A stretch of DNA of 61,199 nt. It comes from Mycobacterium sp. E3251. Lineage in GTDB: Bacteria; Actinomycetota; Actinomycetes; Mycobacteriales; Mycobacteriaceae. Below are positions 46,919 to 55,180 of the stretch, in pieces. Positions within the stretch are counted from its first letter, which is position 1, and every line of letters begins with the position of its first letter. The notes beneath the pieces were generated by a model. It had not been told where the DNA came from. It did no database searches and worked only from the letters and a program-made list of their open reading frames with translations. The DNA lies in contig NZ_LZJF01000061.1 of the NCBI RefSeq assembly GCF_001666835.1, positions 1 to 61,199 on the forward strand. The letters are read 5' to 3'. The translations under genes were made by a program, and so were the position numbers.

Positions 46919-47164
46919 ATGACCATCGCAATCGCCGCGCACGACCCGGTCGAGAAAGACACGGCCTACGGGCATGACGATGTCATCTCTGCGGTCGCAA
47001 GAGTCAACGCCATTGCGTGTCGAGGGGACACCGTTCTCGTCGAATTGAAGCCGCGCTGGCGACCTACCGAAGAAGAGATCGTGCGCGCGGCGATCACGGT
47101 GATTTTGGTAGCCCTCGTGGCGGTGATCGGCGTCGCCGCGGGCGCGATCCTGACAATGGGTTAG
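46919..47164 (+). CDS. Small membrane protein, C-terminal segment duplicated at 52.8 kb
   Basis: The 81-residue protein has a soluble N-terminal part (HDPVEKDTAYGHDDVISAVARVNAI) and one C-terminal helix, ITVILVALVAVIGVAAGAILTMG. That helix and its DNA closely match the peptide at 52772-52930, which continues past this point: here TGG has become TAG. The gene may therefore be a truncated or rearranged relative of that peptide. ATG at 46919 with a weak G-run upstream. Function unknown. Confidence 0.65.
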   Translation: MTIAIAAHDPVEKDTAYGHDDVISAVARVNAIACRGDTVLVELKPRWRPTEEEIVRAAITVILVALVAVIGVAAGAILTMG

Positions 47165-47176
47165 CAGCGGTGCCGG

Positions 47177-47995
47177 TCAGGACGCGATGAACTCGAGCAG
47201 ATCCGGGTTGAGGACGTCCGCGTGCGTGGTCAGCATGCCGTGTGGGTAGCCGGCATAGGTCTTCACGGTGCCGTTCTGCAGCAGCTCGACCGCTCGGGGC
47301 ACCGCGCTGGCGAACGGAACGATCTGATCGTCATCGCCGTGCATCACCAGGACGGGGACAGTGATAGCCCGCAGATCCTCGGTGTAGTCCTGCAGCCAGG
47401 CAAACACCGTCTCATAGTGAGCGTGCGCGCTGCCCGACATGCCCTGTCGCCACCAGTTCGCGATGACCGCCTCGGACCGCTCCACCCCCGGTCGGTTGAA
47501 TCCGTAGAACGGACCCTCCGGCACCGCGCGGAAGAACTTCGATCGGTTTCCCAAGACACCCGCCTGCACCGCGTCAAACCACTCCCGGGGTTGCCCGCCC
47601 GGATTGCTCTCGGTCTGCATCATGCTCGGTGTCGGGGAAGACACCAGCACCGCCTTGGCGACCCGCTCCTGGTGGCGCGCCACATAGCAGGCCACCTCGG
47701 CGCCGCCGGTGGAGTGTCCAACATGGACGGCCTCACGAAGGTCGAGCTGCTCGGCCAGCGCGGCCAGGTCGGCCACCCAGTGCTCCATGTCATTGCCGGT
47801 CCCGGTCTGCTCGGATCGGCCATGCCCGCGCCGGTCGTGAGCGACCACCCGATAGCCCCGGTGCAGCAAGAACATCATCTGCGCGTCCCAGTCGTCGGAC
47901 GTCAGCGGCCAGCCATGACTGAAAACGATCGGCTGGCCAGAGCCCCAGTCTTTATAGAAGATCTCGACACCGTCCGACGTGGTGATGGTAGGCAC
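47177..47995 (-). CDS. Alpha/beta hydrolase, non-haem chloroperoxidase type
   Basis: This 272-residue alpha/beta hydrolase closely resembles cofactor-free haloperoxidase/perhydrolase proteins. Markers are VEIFYKDWGSGQPIVFSHGWPL with the oxyanion segment, the nucleophile in VGHSTGGAEVA, the acid in MHGDDDQIVPF and the histidine in YPHGML. It could hydrolyse esters or make peracids. GTG at 47995 has GAGAGGA upstream; the open frame to 48289 is not coding-like. Confidence 0.92.
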   Translation of the reverse strand: MPTITTSDGVEIFYKDWGSGQPIVFSHGWPLTSDDWDAQMMFLLHRGYRVVAHDRRGHGRSEQTGTGNDMEHWVADLAALAEQLDLREAVHVGHSTGGAEVACYVARHQERVAKAVLVSSPTPSMMQTESNPGGQPREWFDAVQAGVLGNRSKFFRAVPEGPFYGFNRPGVERSEAVIANWWRQGMSGSAHAHYETVFAWLQDYTEDLRAITVPVLVMHGDDDQIVPFASAVPRAVELLQNGTVKTYAGYPHGMLTTHADVLNPDLLEFIAS

Positions 47996-48505
47996 ACTCG
48001 TTCCTCTCGCAGTCGCCTCTCTCGCGGGCGCTCCCCGCGATCGAGTGACAGTCAACCGCAGACACGTTCTTCCTGCGAGCTCTCCCGCAAGTCGACGATG
48101 CGAGCTATGGCGCGTCTTCACGCTTGCGTTGCGACGATGACGACCTGGGCTAAGCACGAGGTGGTTATGCAGACGAGCGGGGGAAAGGCTTGGGCCGCAA
48201 GCGAAACCACATGGAGTAGCGGTGGTCAGGCAAGCAACAGCAATGATTCCTGTGTTGGAAACCGAGTACTTACCGGTAATGCTGCACATTCGATTCCGGA
48301 ATATTCACCGGGGTAACTGCGAGGGCGGTGGAGCGGTTGGCAGACGGTATGGCCGGCAACCGCTTTCGGAAGTCCGGCGGCGTGGGGTCACAATAGGCCG
48401 CTTTTTGATTGAACGCCGGGGGTTGGCCAGGTAAGCGATAACGGTCCAGCGGTCAGCATGTTCTGCGAAGATTGAGCGTCAACGCCGCTGGTCGGAGGGG
48501 AAGCG
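47996..48505. other. 510-base gap before the second GGDEF-EAL gene
   Basis: No supported gene. An open frame at 48222-48434 has no start signal or family. Two perfect 10-bp palindromes, TTACCGGTAA at 48270-48279 and ATTCCGGAAT at 48293-48302, lie 13 bases apart and may be operators. The ribosome-binding site GGAGGGGAAG for 48506 is at the right end. Confidence 0.45.
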
Positions 48506-50779
48506 TTGTCGTCTCAGAGTCGCCGCTTGGGCTTCGGGCTATCTGTCGTCGCCGTCGCTGCGGCGGCGTTGAACGCGCTCGCCCCCTGGGGAGTGGCTAT
48601 CGCGCAACGCGTGCAATTTGTCCTCGAAGCAACGCTGTGTGTCGGCGCATTACTCGTTGGGTTTGTCGTCGTGGGGCGAGTGGCAGGCCTCTCGAAGTGG
48701 TGGCGAGTAGCCCTGTTGGCGGCGATAGCCACATTCCTGACCGCCGAGTCTCTCTCGCAGCTAGGCGGTCCCGCCGACCGCGTCAGAACAGCCCCGGAGC
48801 CTGCCGTCGTCGGCTACTTCGTCGCAGGACTCTTGTTCGTCGTCGCGATGCTCCTGCTGGTGCGTGCCGGCCGTGACCACGACGTCCGCACCCCGGTGCG
48901 CACGTGGCCGGGGGTCATCACGACCGTTCTCGACGGACTAGTGAGCGCGCTCGCGTTCTTCCATTTGGTGTACGTCGCTCGACTGGGCGCCATGGGCGGC
49001 GCCGCGCTGCCGCGATCGACCAATACCGCTGTCGTGTGGGGGATTGCCGCTGTCGAGCTCATCACGGTGGTGGGCGCAGTCCTCCTTGCGATGTGGTACC
49101 CGCCGTACCGGCCGGGCCGGGCGAACTACATGCTTCTTGCGGCCGCGGTGATCACCCTCACGTCCTCTGACAGGCTGCTCGCGTATCTGCGGAGTGTCGG
49201 TATTACGACGCTGGATCTGTGGGTTGGCGTCGGATTCGTCCTAGCTCCGCTGTTGATCGCATGGAGCCTGCTCGTCCTGCCTCCGCGGCCCCGCCCTCAC
49301 GACGACGAACAGCCAACCAACTGGGCACGGCTAACGCTGCCGTATGTGGGGTTCATGGGCAGCACGGCCCTACTCACGTTTCAAGTGCTGGTGGGACGGG
49401 GGATCGACCCGCTCTTCGCCGCCACCTACTTGGCGTTGGCGCTGCTTGTCGCGACCCGCTACGTGGTAGCCATGCGGGTGCAACGCATGCTGACCGAACA
49501 ACTTGTCGCCGCGAAGCGCCGACTTGCCTATCAGGCCCACCACGACGCACTGACCGGCCTGCCGAATCGGTTGCTGTTGGCCGAACGGTTGGACGAAGCT
49601 ATCCGCGACGGCCCGTTCGTGCTGATCTTCGTCGACATCGACGACTTCAAAGAGGTCAATGACCGTTTCGGGCATGCGGCCGGCGACGAGTTGCTGTGCG
49701 CGATCAGTGCGCGTCTGCAAGATTGCCTCGGCCAATCCGACACGCTGGCGCGGATCGGGGGAGACGAGTTCGCCATCCTCACTGCCGGTGCTGTCGACGC
49801 ACCGGAGATGGTCGCCGACCAGCTCCGGGTGGCTCTTCGAAGTCCGTTCTCGGTGCACGGGACATCGGTGCGGGTGCGTGCGAGCATGGGCCTGGTCAGT
49901 CGCGGTTACCACGACGCTCCGCCGACCTCCGACGATCTGCTCCGGCAAGCCGACATCTCGATGTACACCGGGAAGCGGCTGGGCAAAGACACGGCCGTGG
50001 TGTACCGCCCGGCATTCAGTGCTTCGGAAGATTTCACGACAGCGCTGCGACAAGCGGATGACGCTGTCCCGCAGGGATTTCAGCTCAAGTACCAGCCAGT
50101 GGTCACCCTGCCAGACGGCAGGCCGGTCGCGGTCGAGGCACTTGCGAGGTGGACGGCGCCGAGCGGGGTACAGATTCCTCCCGAAACCTTCGTCTCGCTT
50201 GCCGAAGCCAACGGAATGGGGGCGCAGCTCGATGCCCTGGTGCTCGATCAGGCCTGCGCGCAAATCCAAAGCGCGGGCCTCGATCTGAACCTTCACGTCA
50301 ACATCGGCGCCGCGCGGCTCGGCAGCCGTGATTTCGAACGTGCCGTCAGCCGCACCCTCGCGCGGCATGGGTTGTCGCCGCATCGTCTCGTCCTGGAAAT
50401 CACCGAGACCGTTCCCATCGTCGATCTCGCTGAAGGAGCGGCCGCCATCAGACGTTTGAACGAACTGGGCATCGCGGTGGCCCTGGACGATTTCGGCACG
50501 GGTTTCAACTCACTGACCTACCTGCACGAGCTACCCGTGCAAGTCGTCAAGCTCGACCGTGGCCTGGCGGCGGGCGTCCAACCGGGACGGAACCTCACGC
50601 TGTACCAGTCGGTCATCGGATTGTGCGAAGCACTGGGGCTCAAGGTGATCGCAGAAGGGATCGAAACCGCCGAGCAGGCGGAGACGGTCTTCATGGCCGG
50701 CTGCCGATTGGCGCAGGGCCACTTGTTTGGGGCGGCCTCCGCGCTAGCCGATATCGCCTCGTCTTCCATGGGCAGGTGA
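48506..50779 (+). CDS. Membrane GGDEF-EAL protein, cyclic di-GMP turnover (second of two)
   Basis: This 757-residue protein has an N-terminal region of about nine to ten membrane helices (to residue 330). The GGDEF domain (HDALTGLPNR, VDIDDFKEVNDRFG, ARIGGDEFAIL) also lacks the RxxD inhibitory site. The EAL domain has VEALARW, EITE, DDFGTGFNSL, VKLDR and AEGIET. Both activities look intact. The domain order is the same as in the gene at 38114 but the sequences are not close copies. The TTG start at 48506 follows GGAGGGGAAG. Confidence 0.93.
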   Translation: MSSQSRRLGFGLSVVAVAAAALNALAPWGVAIAQRVQFVLEATLCVGALLVGFVVVGRVAGLSKWWRVALLAAIATFLTAESLSQLGGPADRVRTAPEPAVVGYFVAGLLFVVAMLLLVRAGRDHDVRTPVRTWPGVITTVLDGLVSALAFFHLVYVARLGAMGGAALPRSTNTAVVWGIAAVELITVVGAVLLAMWYPPYRPGRANYMLLAAAVITLTSSDRLLAYLRSVGITTLDLWVGVGFVLAPLLIAWSLLVLPPRPRPHDDEQPTNWARLTLPYVGFMGSTALLTFQVLVGRGIDPLFAATYLALALLVATRYVVAMRVQRMLTEQLVAAKRRLAYQAHHDALTGLPNRLLLAERLDEAIRDGPFVLIFVDIDDFKEVNDRFGHAAGDELLCAISARLQDCLGQSDTLARIGGDEFAILTAGAVDAPEMVADQLRVALRSPFSVHGTSVRVRASMGLVSRGYHDAPPTSDDLLRQADISMYTGKRLGKDTAVVYRPAFSASEDFTTALRQADDAVPQGFQLKYQPVVTLPDGRPVAVEALARWTAPSGVQIPPETFVSLAEANGMGAQLDALVLDQACAQIQSAGLDLNLHVNIGAARLGSRDFERAVSRTLARHGLSPHRLVLEITETVPIVDLAEGAAAIRRLNELGIAVALDDFGTGFNSLTYLHELPVQVVKLDRGLAAGVQPGRNLTLYQSVIGLCEALGLKVIAEGIETAEQAETVFMAGCRLAQGHLFGAASALADIASSSMGR

Positions 50780-50899
50780 GTCCGTTACGGCGGTTGCGCG
50801 GCACGTCACCGTTCGGCTGCTCAGAATTTTCGACGTGCGGTGTTGGACCTGATTCGGGAGAGTCGAACACACCGCGGGTGCGTTCTCGTGACGTTGAAG

Positions 50900-51640
50900 T
50901 CAGAGCTGGATCTGCCCGCCGTCCACAGTGAGCTCCGCACCGGTTAGGAAGCTGCTCTCATCCGAGGCCAAGAACAGCACCGCCGACGCGATCTCCTCGG
51001 GGCGTCCCAGCCGCTTCATCGGTACCTGAGCGGCCATGCCGTCGAGTAGATCCTGTTTCTGGTCAGTCGGCGCCAGGCCGGTAAGTCCGGGGGTTTCCAC
51101 GGGGCCGGGAACGACGGTGTTGACCCGGATCTTGCGGTCGGCCAGTTCCGCGGCCCAAGTGCGGCCGAGGGACCGGATGGCCGCTTTGGATGCCGCGTAG
51201 AGACCGAACGCAGGTACGCCCTGGGAGGCGGCGGTAGATCCGGCGAGGACGATCGCCGCCCCCTCGTTGAGCAACGGCAGCGTCTTCTGCACGGTGAACA
51301 CCGTGCCGGCAACGTTTCGGTCGAAGTTGTCTCGGTAGTGTTCCGGGGTCACATCGGCCAGTGCGGCGAAATCACCGCCGCCCGCGTTAGCGAAGACAAC
51401 GTCAAGGCCTTTGCCATACGCTGATATTTCAGCGGCCAAGGTATCTAGTTCTTCTGGCCTACTGACATCGCTCTGCACAGCGTGGACGCCGATCGACGCG
51501 GCTGCCTCGTCGAGGCGGGCGCGATCGCGGCCGGTGATGAAGACATAGGCGCCTTCCTCAGCGAGGCGCTTAGCAGTGGCTAGGCCTATACCCGAGGATC
51601 CACCAGTGACCAGTGCTGTTTTGCCGTCGAGCTGTCCCAT
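50900..51640 (-). CDS. Short-chain dehydrogenase/reductase
   Basis: This 246-residue SDR has the cofactor motif TGGSSGIGLA, NAGGGDF (normally NNAG), the serine in AGSTAAS and the catalytic YAASK. It probably reduces or oxidises a small carbonyl substrate with NAD(P)H. The arginine of TGRDRARL suggests a preference for NADPH. ATG at 51640 has GGAG upstream. An operator-like palindrome (51689-51704) lies about 50 bases upstream, matching one in front of the SnoaL gene. Confidence 0.93.
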   Translation of the reverse strand: MGQLDGKTALVTGGSSGIGLATAKRLAEEGAYVFITGRDRARLDEAAASIGVHAVQSDVSRPEELDTLAAEISAYGKGLDVVFANAGGGDFAALADVTPEHYRDNFDRNVAGTVFTVQKTLPLLNEGAAIVLAGSTAASQGVPAFGLYAASKAAIRSLGRTWAAELADRKIRVNTVVPGPVETPGLTGLAPTDQKQDLLDGMAAQVPMKRLGRPEEIASAVLFLASDESSFLTGAELTVDGGQIQL

Positions 51641-51688
51641 GATCGTGGCTCCGTTCTTTGTGTGTCGATGCGCTACCTCGGGTAACCA

Positions 51689-51704
51689 AGGTGATACATC
51701 ACCT
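51689..51704. promoter_or_regulatory. Operator-like palindrome upstream of the SDR gene
   Basis: AGGTGATACATCACCT has 7-bp arms and a 2-base centre. It matches the site at 52084-52101 in 13 of 16 aligned positions, both arms included. It overlaps the SnoaL stop codon and sits 49 bases before the SDR start, suitable for control by the adjacent MarR-type protein. Confidence 0.65.
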
Positions 51705-52068
51705 ATTCCGGCGGGTCCAACACCGTCCACAGCCGATGGATCCGTTCATCGGATATTTCGGCCACGTCGAAGCCCGATGCCACCGCGGTATTAGCGTCAG
51801 GGGCGCGTAGCTCCCATGCCAAAAAACCCAGCCCACGGGTCTGGCGGACCGCACCGGCCTTGATGAAGTGCAGGCCGCGCAGCTTTTCTTGCAGCTCGGC
51901 AGCTTTGGTGTTCAGTTCGTCATGGCCGGTGGCCACGCCTTCGTCGTCGATCCATTGCACGTTGTCCGCGTAGGTGGTCGCGATCGCCTCGGTTCGCCGC
52001 TGTGGGTCGCGCTCATTGAACACGGCCAGCAGGTTGGCTTCCATCAGGCGGGTGATGATCTCGCTCAC
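51703..52068 (-). CDS. SnoaL/NTF2-like protein
   Basis: This 121-residue cone-shaped NTF2-like protein shows LLAVFNERDPQRRTEAIATTYADNVQWID and FLAWELRAPDANTAVASGFDV. Members can be small isomerases, hydrolases or ligand binders. GTG at 52068 has GGAG upstream. It lies between the MarR gene and the SDR, with an operator in front (52084-52101); all three genes run the same way. Confidence 0.85.
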   Translation of the reverse strand: MSEIITRLMEANLLAVFNERDPQRRTEAIATTYADNVQWIDDEGVATGHDELNTKAAELQEKLRGLHFIKAGAVRQTRGLGFLAWELRAPDANTAVASGFDVAEISDERIHRLWTVLDPPE

Positions 52069-52083
52069 GTGGCACTCCGGTAA

Positions 52084-52101
52084 TAGGTGATGTTTCACCT
52101 A
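52084..52101. promoter_or_regulatory. Operator-like palindrome between MarR and SnoaL genes
   Basis: TAGGTGA-TGTT-TCACCTA has perfect 7-bp arms. It is 16 bases upstream of the SnoaL GTG and downstream of the MarR stop. It shares AGGTGAT and TCACCT with the site in front of the SDR gene. Confidence 0.68.
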
Positions 52102-52113
52102 ACTTAGCACGCA

Positions 52114-52623
52114 CTACCTCATCGCGGGTGGCAGCGAGCTGTTGTGATCGAGGTTAACGTGAATGTGCTCCAGTGCAGCGGTCAGCGGTGCGAGCAGGTT
52201 CTCCGGCAGGGGATCGAAAAACAGGGTGCGTACCAGGTTTACATGGCCGGGAGCGGCCTCGACTAGAGCCTGCCGCCCCCTCGGGGTGAGTACAACATGG
52301 GTGGTGCGGCCGTCCTCGGCGCTGGGGCGCCGTTCGGTGAGGCCGCGATCCTCCATGCGCCGCAATTGATGTGACAACCTGCTGCGTTCCCATCCGATCT
52401 GGGCTGCGAGATCGCTGACACGCATAGCCTCTTCGCGGTCACCGCTGAGTGCGACCAGCACGTCGTAGTCGGCCAGCGATAACCCGGATTCGGCCTGCAG
52501 CTGGCGGTTCATCTCGTAGTTCATCCGTAGCTGCACGCGCATGTAGGCCACCCAGGCGCGCTGCTGCCTCGGGGTCAGCCACTTCGGCTTAAGTGATATA
52601 TCCCGCACTCGTCTTGGCGTCAC
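52114..52623 (-). CDS. MarR-family transcriptional regulator
   Basis: This 169-residue winged-helix protein matches MarR: RMNYEMNRQLQAESGLSLADYDVLVAL, RVSDLAAQIGWERSRLSHQLRRMEDRGL (recognition helix) and the wing ERRPSAEDGRTTHVVLTPRG. MarR proteins are dimeric repressors released by small ligands. GTG at 52623 was chosen by domain length; CATACT six bases upstream suggests a leaderless message. It probably controls the SnoaL and SDR genes through the two AGGTGA palindromes. A weaker related motif (AAGTGATATATC, 52591-52602) lies inside its own first codons. Confidence 0.9.
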   Translation of the reverse strand: MTPRRVRDISLKPKWLTPRQQRAWVAYMRVQLRMNYEMNRQLQAESGLSLADYDVLVALSGDREEAMRVSDLAAQIGWERSRLSHQLRRMEDRGLTERRPSAEDGRTTHVVLTPRGRQALVEAAPGHVNLVRTLFFDPLPENLLAPLTAALEHIHVNLDHNSSLPPAMR

Positions 52624-52771
52624 ATTGTCAGTATGACGGCCCAATGGGCTCGGCACGGGTGATCGGCGAAGGCGTCCCAGGCGCATCCGCCCATCACACG
52701 ATGTTCTCGCCGGCCGGCGTTCTTGAGTGGACCGAACCACATGCGTAAACGATGGGGCGGGGGAGCGGTCG

Positions 52772-52930
52772 ATGTTGCCGTACCAACCGGTGATTTTGGT
52801 GGCCCTTGTGGCGGTGATTGGCGTCGTTGCGGGCTCGATCTTCACAATGGGTTGGCAGCGGATAGGTCCGGAATCGGCCGTTGCGGGAGTTTCCCCAAAC
52901 CGTGTCAGCAGTGGACTATCGTGTTGCTGA
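52772..52930 (+). CDS. 52-residue membrane peptide upstream of the kinase
   Basis: The peptide (start MLPYQPVILVALVAVIGVVAG) is one transmembrane helix followed by TMGWQRIGPESAVAG and a Ser/Cys-rich end. ATG at 52772 has GGGGGAG at good spacing. It ends 22 bases before the kinase ATG, so the two are probably one operon. Its helix is duplicated at the end of the gene at 46919. A role in the kinase complex is a guess from position. Confidence 0.65.
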   Translation: MLPYQPVILVALVAVIGVVAGSIFTMGWQRIGPESAVAGVSPNRVSSGLSCC

Positions 52931-52952
52931 ATGCTGCCGTCGGGAGGTTTCC

Positions 52953-54983
52953 ATGGAAGGGACCCCGTTCGGCCGGTACCGATTAATCAATTTGCTCGGC
53001 CGAGGCGGCATGGGCGAGGTCTGGCGAGCCTATGACACCGTCACCGATCGGATAGTCGCGCTGAAAGTACTCCCTGCGCACTTTGCTGCAGACAAGACGT
53101 TTCAACAGCGATTCCGTCGCGAGGCCCACTCAGCGGCACGGTTGAACAACCCTCACGTGGTGCCAATTCACACCTACGGCGAGATCGACGGGCGGCTATT
53201 CGTCGACATGCGCCTGATCGAAGGGCGCGACCTGGCAACCGTGCTGGCCTCCGGTTCAATGTCTCCGTCACGCGCGGTGCACATCGTCGAGCAGGTGGCA
53301 CACGCCGTATATGCCGCGCACAAGATTGGATTGGTGCATCGGGATATCAAGCCCTCCAACATCTTGCTCGATGAAAACGACTTTGCGTATTTGATCGATT
53401 TCGGGATCGCGCGCGTTCTCGGCGAGACCGGTCTGACTGGTACGGATGCGGTGGTCGGCACGCTGCGTTACATGGCACCCGAGCGCTTCAAAGTCGGTGA
53501 GGCCGATGCACGCTCGGACATCTACGCGCTTGCTTGCGTGCTCTACGAATGCTTGACGGGAGGCGCCCCATTTCCGGGTGACAGCATCGAGCAACAAGTG
53601 GCAGGGCATCTGTCGGCGCCGCCGCCGCGCCCTTCTGACTCCGGCGCACCGCCGGCATTCGATGCGGTCATCGCGACTGGCATGGCCAAAGACCCTGCGC
53701 AGCGCTACGCCACCCCGGTCGATATGGCACGAGCCGCGCGCGATGCGATCACGGTGCCGCTACGCCTACCGGACCCGAATGCGCAGTCACCCACCGCCAC
53801 TGCCCCCATTCAAGTGGCCTCATGGCCGAGTGAGCCAACACAGCAAGCGCAGAAACCATTGCACCGCGATCCGCGGCAGGAGATAGCGGAGAACCGCAAG
53901 CGCGCCAAGCGATCTTGGGTGGTCGCCGCCGCGGTTATTGGATTGGTCGTGGCGTTGGGGGGCACGAGCCTATACCTTCTGCGCCCCCACACATCAACGG
54001 CTGGATCTACGCAGACGACGGGATCTGCGACGGCGGCCCCGCTGTCGGCGCCGAGCGGGGGAGGCACGCCCAGTTCAGGGGTCACCGCAGTGCCGAGTGG
54101 TCCACCGACGATCGCCACCTCAGTACGGGTAGGCAATGGCGCCTTCGGCGTCGCAGTCGACTCCGCCGGACACACCGCCTATGTCGCGAACACCGGTTCC
54201 AACTCCGTGTCGCTGGTCGATACCGGCAGCCGTACGGTCACAACCACCATCGCTGTAGGGCGCCACCCGGTGGGTGTTGCCGTTGACCCATCGACCCGGA
54301 CCGTTTACGTGACCAATTATGACGACTCCTCGGTGTCGGTCATCGACATCGCCAACGGCACGGTCATCGCCAGAATCACAGTCGGCAGCCATCCGGGTGG
54401 AGTAGTGGTCGACCCGGATGCCCGGATCGCCTACGTCACTAACGGTGATAGCGCATCGGTGTCGGTCATCGACGTGACAACGCATGCCGTGACCGCGACG
54501 GTGCCTACCGGAAAAGGTCCAAGCCGCGTAGCCATCGACCGGACCGCTCACCGCTTGTTTGTCACCACTGCCGATCCAACGGTGACGGTTGTCGATACCA
54601 CGAACCGAACTGTCATCGGTTCCGTCGCACTTCGCGGCCGCCCGGCAGGCATCGCAATCGATACCGGATCGCACACCGCCTATATCGCAAGCGGCGACGA
54701 TGCATCGGTGTCCTTCGTCGACACCAACAGTCTCAGCGTCATCGCTAGCGTCCCTGTAGGGCAACGCCCCGCGGGTGTGGCGGTGGACCCGCCGACGAAC
54801 ACCGCGTACGTGGCCAACTACAGCGGTGCGTCCGTGTCGGTGATCGACACCACCAAACGCATCGCCACCGGAATCCTTGCCGTCGGAAACAATCCGCTCG
54901 CCATCGCAGTCGACCCAACCACGCACTTCGCCTACGTCAGCAGCGACCTTAACCATGGCTCGTTGACAGTGATCGAACGCTGA
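52953..54983 (+). CDS. PknD-like transmembrane Ser/Thr protein kinase with beta-propeller sensor
   Basis: The 676-residue protein has a Hanks-type kinase domain: glycine loop GRGGMG (16-21), Lys38 in VALKVL, HRDIKPSN (129-136), DFG (149-151) and activation-loop threonines in GLTGTDAVVGT. A juxtamembrane segment, one membrane helix (about 321-343) and a Ser/Thr-rich stalk follow. Residues 388-676 are about seven YVTN-type repeats (AYVANTGSNSVSLVDTG and relatives) forming an extracellular beta-propeller. The layout matches M. tuberculosis PknD, but the propeller is YVTN rather than NHL type. ATG at 52953 has GGGAGG upstream. Confidence 0.94.
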   Translation: MEGTPFGRYRLINLLGRGGMGEVWRAYDTVTDRIVALKVLPAHFAADKTFQQRFRREAHSAARLNNPHVVPIHTYGEIDGRLFVDMRLIEGRDLATVLASGSMSPSRAVHIVEQVAHAVYAAHKIGLVHRDIKPSNILLDENDFAYLIDFGIARVLGETGLTGTDAVVGTLRYMAPERFKVGEADARSDIYALACVLYECLTGGAPFPGDSIEQQVAGHLSAPPPRPSDSGAPPAFDAVIATGMAKDPAQRYATPVDMARAARDAITVPLRLPDPNAQSPTATAPIQVASWPSEPTQQAQKPLHRDPRQEIAENRKRAKRSWVVAAAVIGLVVALGGTSLYLLRPHTSTAGSTQTTGSATAAPLSAPSGGGTPSSGVTAVPSGPPTIATSVRVGNGAFGVAVDSAGHTAYVANTGSNSVSLVDTGSRTVTTTIAVGRHPVGVAVDPSTRTVYVTNYDDSSVSVIDIANGTVIARITVGSHPGGVVVDPDARIAYVTNGDSASVSVIDVTTHAVTATVPTGKGPSRVAIDRTAHRLFVTTADPTVTVVDTTNRTVIGSVALRGRPAGIAIDTGSHTAYIASGDDASVSFVDTNSLSVIASVPVGQRPAGVAVDPPTNTAYVANYSGASVSVIDTTKRIATGILAVGNNPLAIAVDPTTHFAYVSSDLNHGSLTVIER

Positions 54984-55180
54984 CGTCGGGGCGCTGACGG
55001 GTGGATTTCATCGCACACCGGTGGATCTTCACTCGGCGCTCTGGCTTGCCGTCTACGACCGCATTGTAAGTTCGTTCGGGCGGATCGCCTGCGCCGTCAA
55101 GTGATTCGGTTTGAAGTCCCGTCCGGGCGACGAGGACAGCCGCAACTCGACCCACCACAGGAACTCGCGAGAGGAAGCCT

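Noticed and set aside
48222..48434. 70-codon frame in the gap before 48506
   Set aside because: No ribosome-binding site, Arg-rich composition and no recognisable fold.
52591..52602. Third copy of the MarR operator inside marR
   Set aside because: It has only a partial match and one degraded arm. I mention it as a weak candidate but do not list it as a feature.
54120..54956. 278-codon frame antisense to the kinase propeller
   Set aside because: Its regular repeats come from the YVTN repeats on the sense strand.
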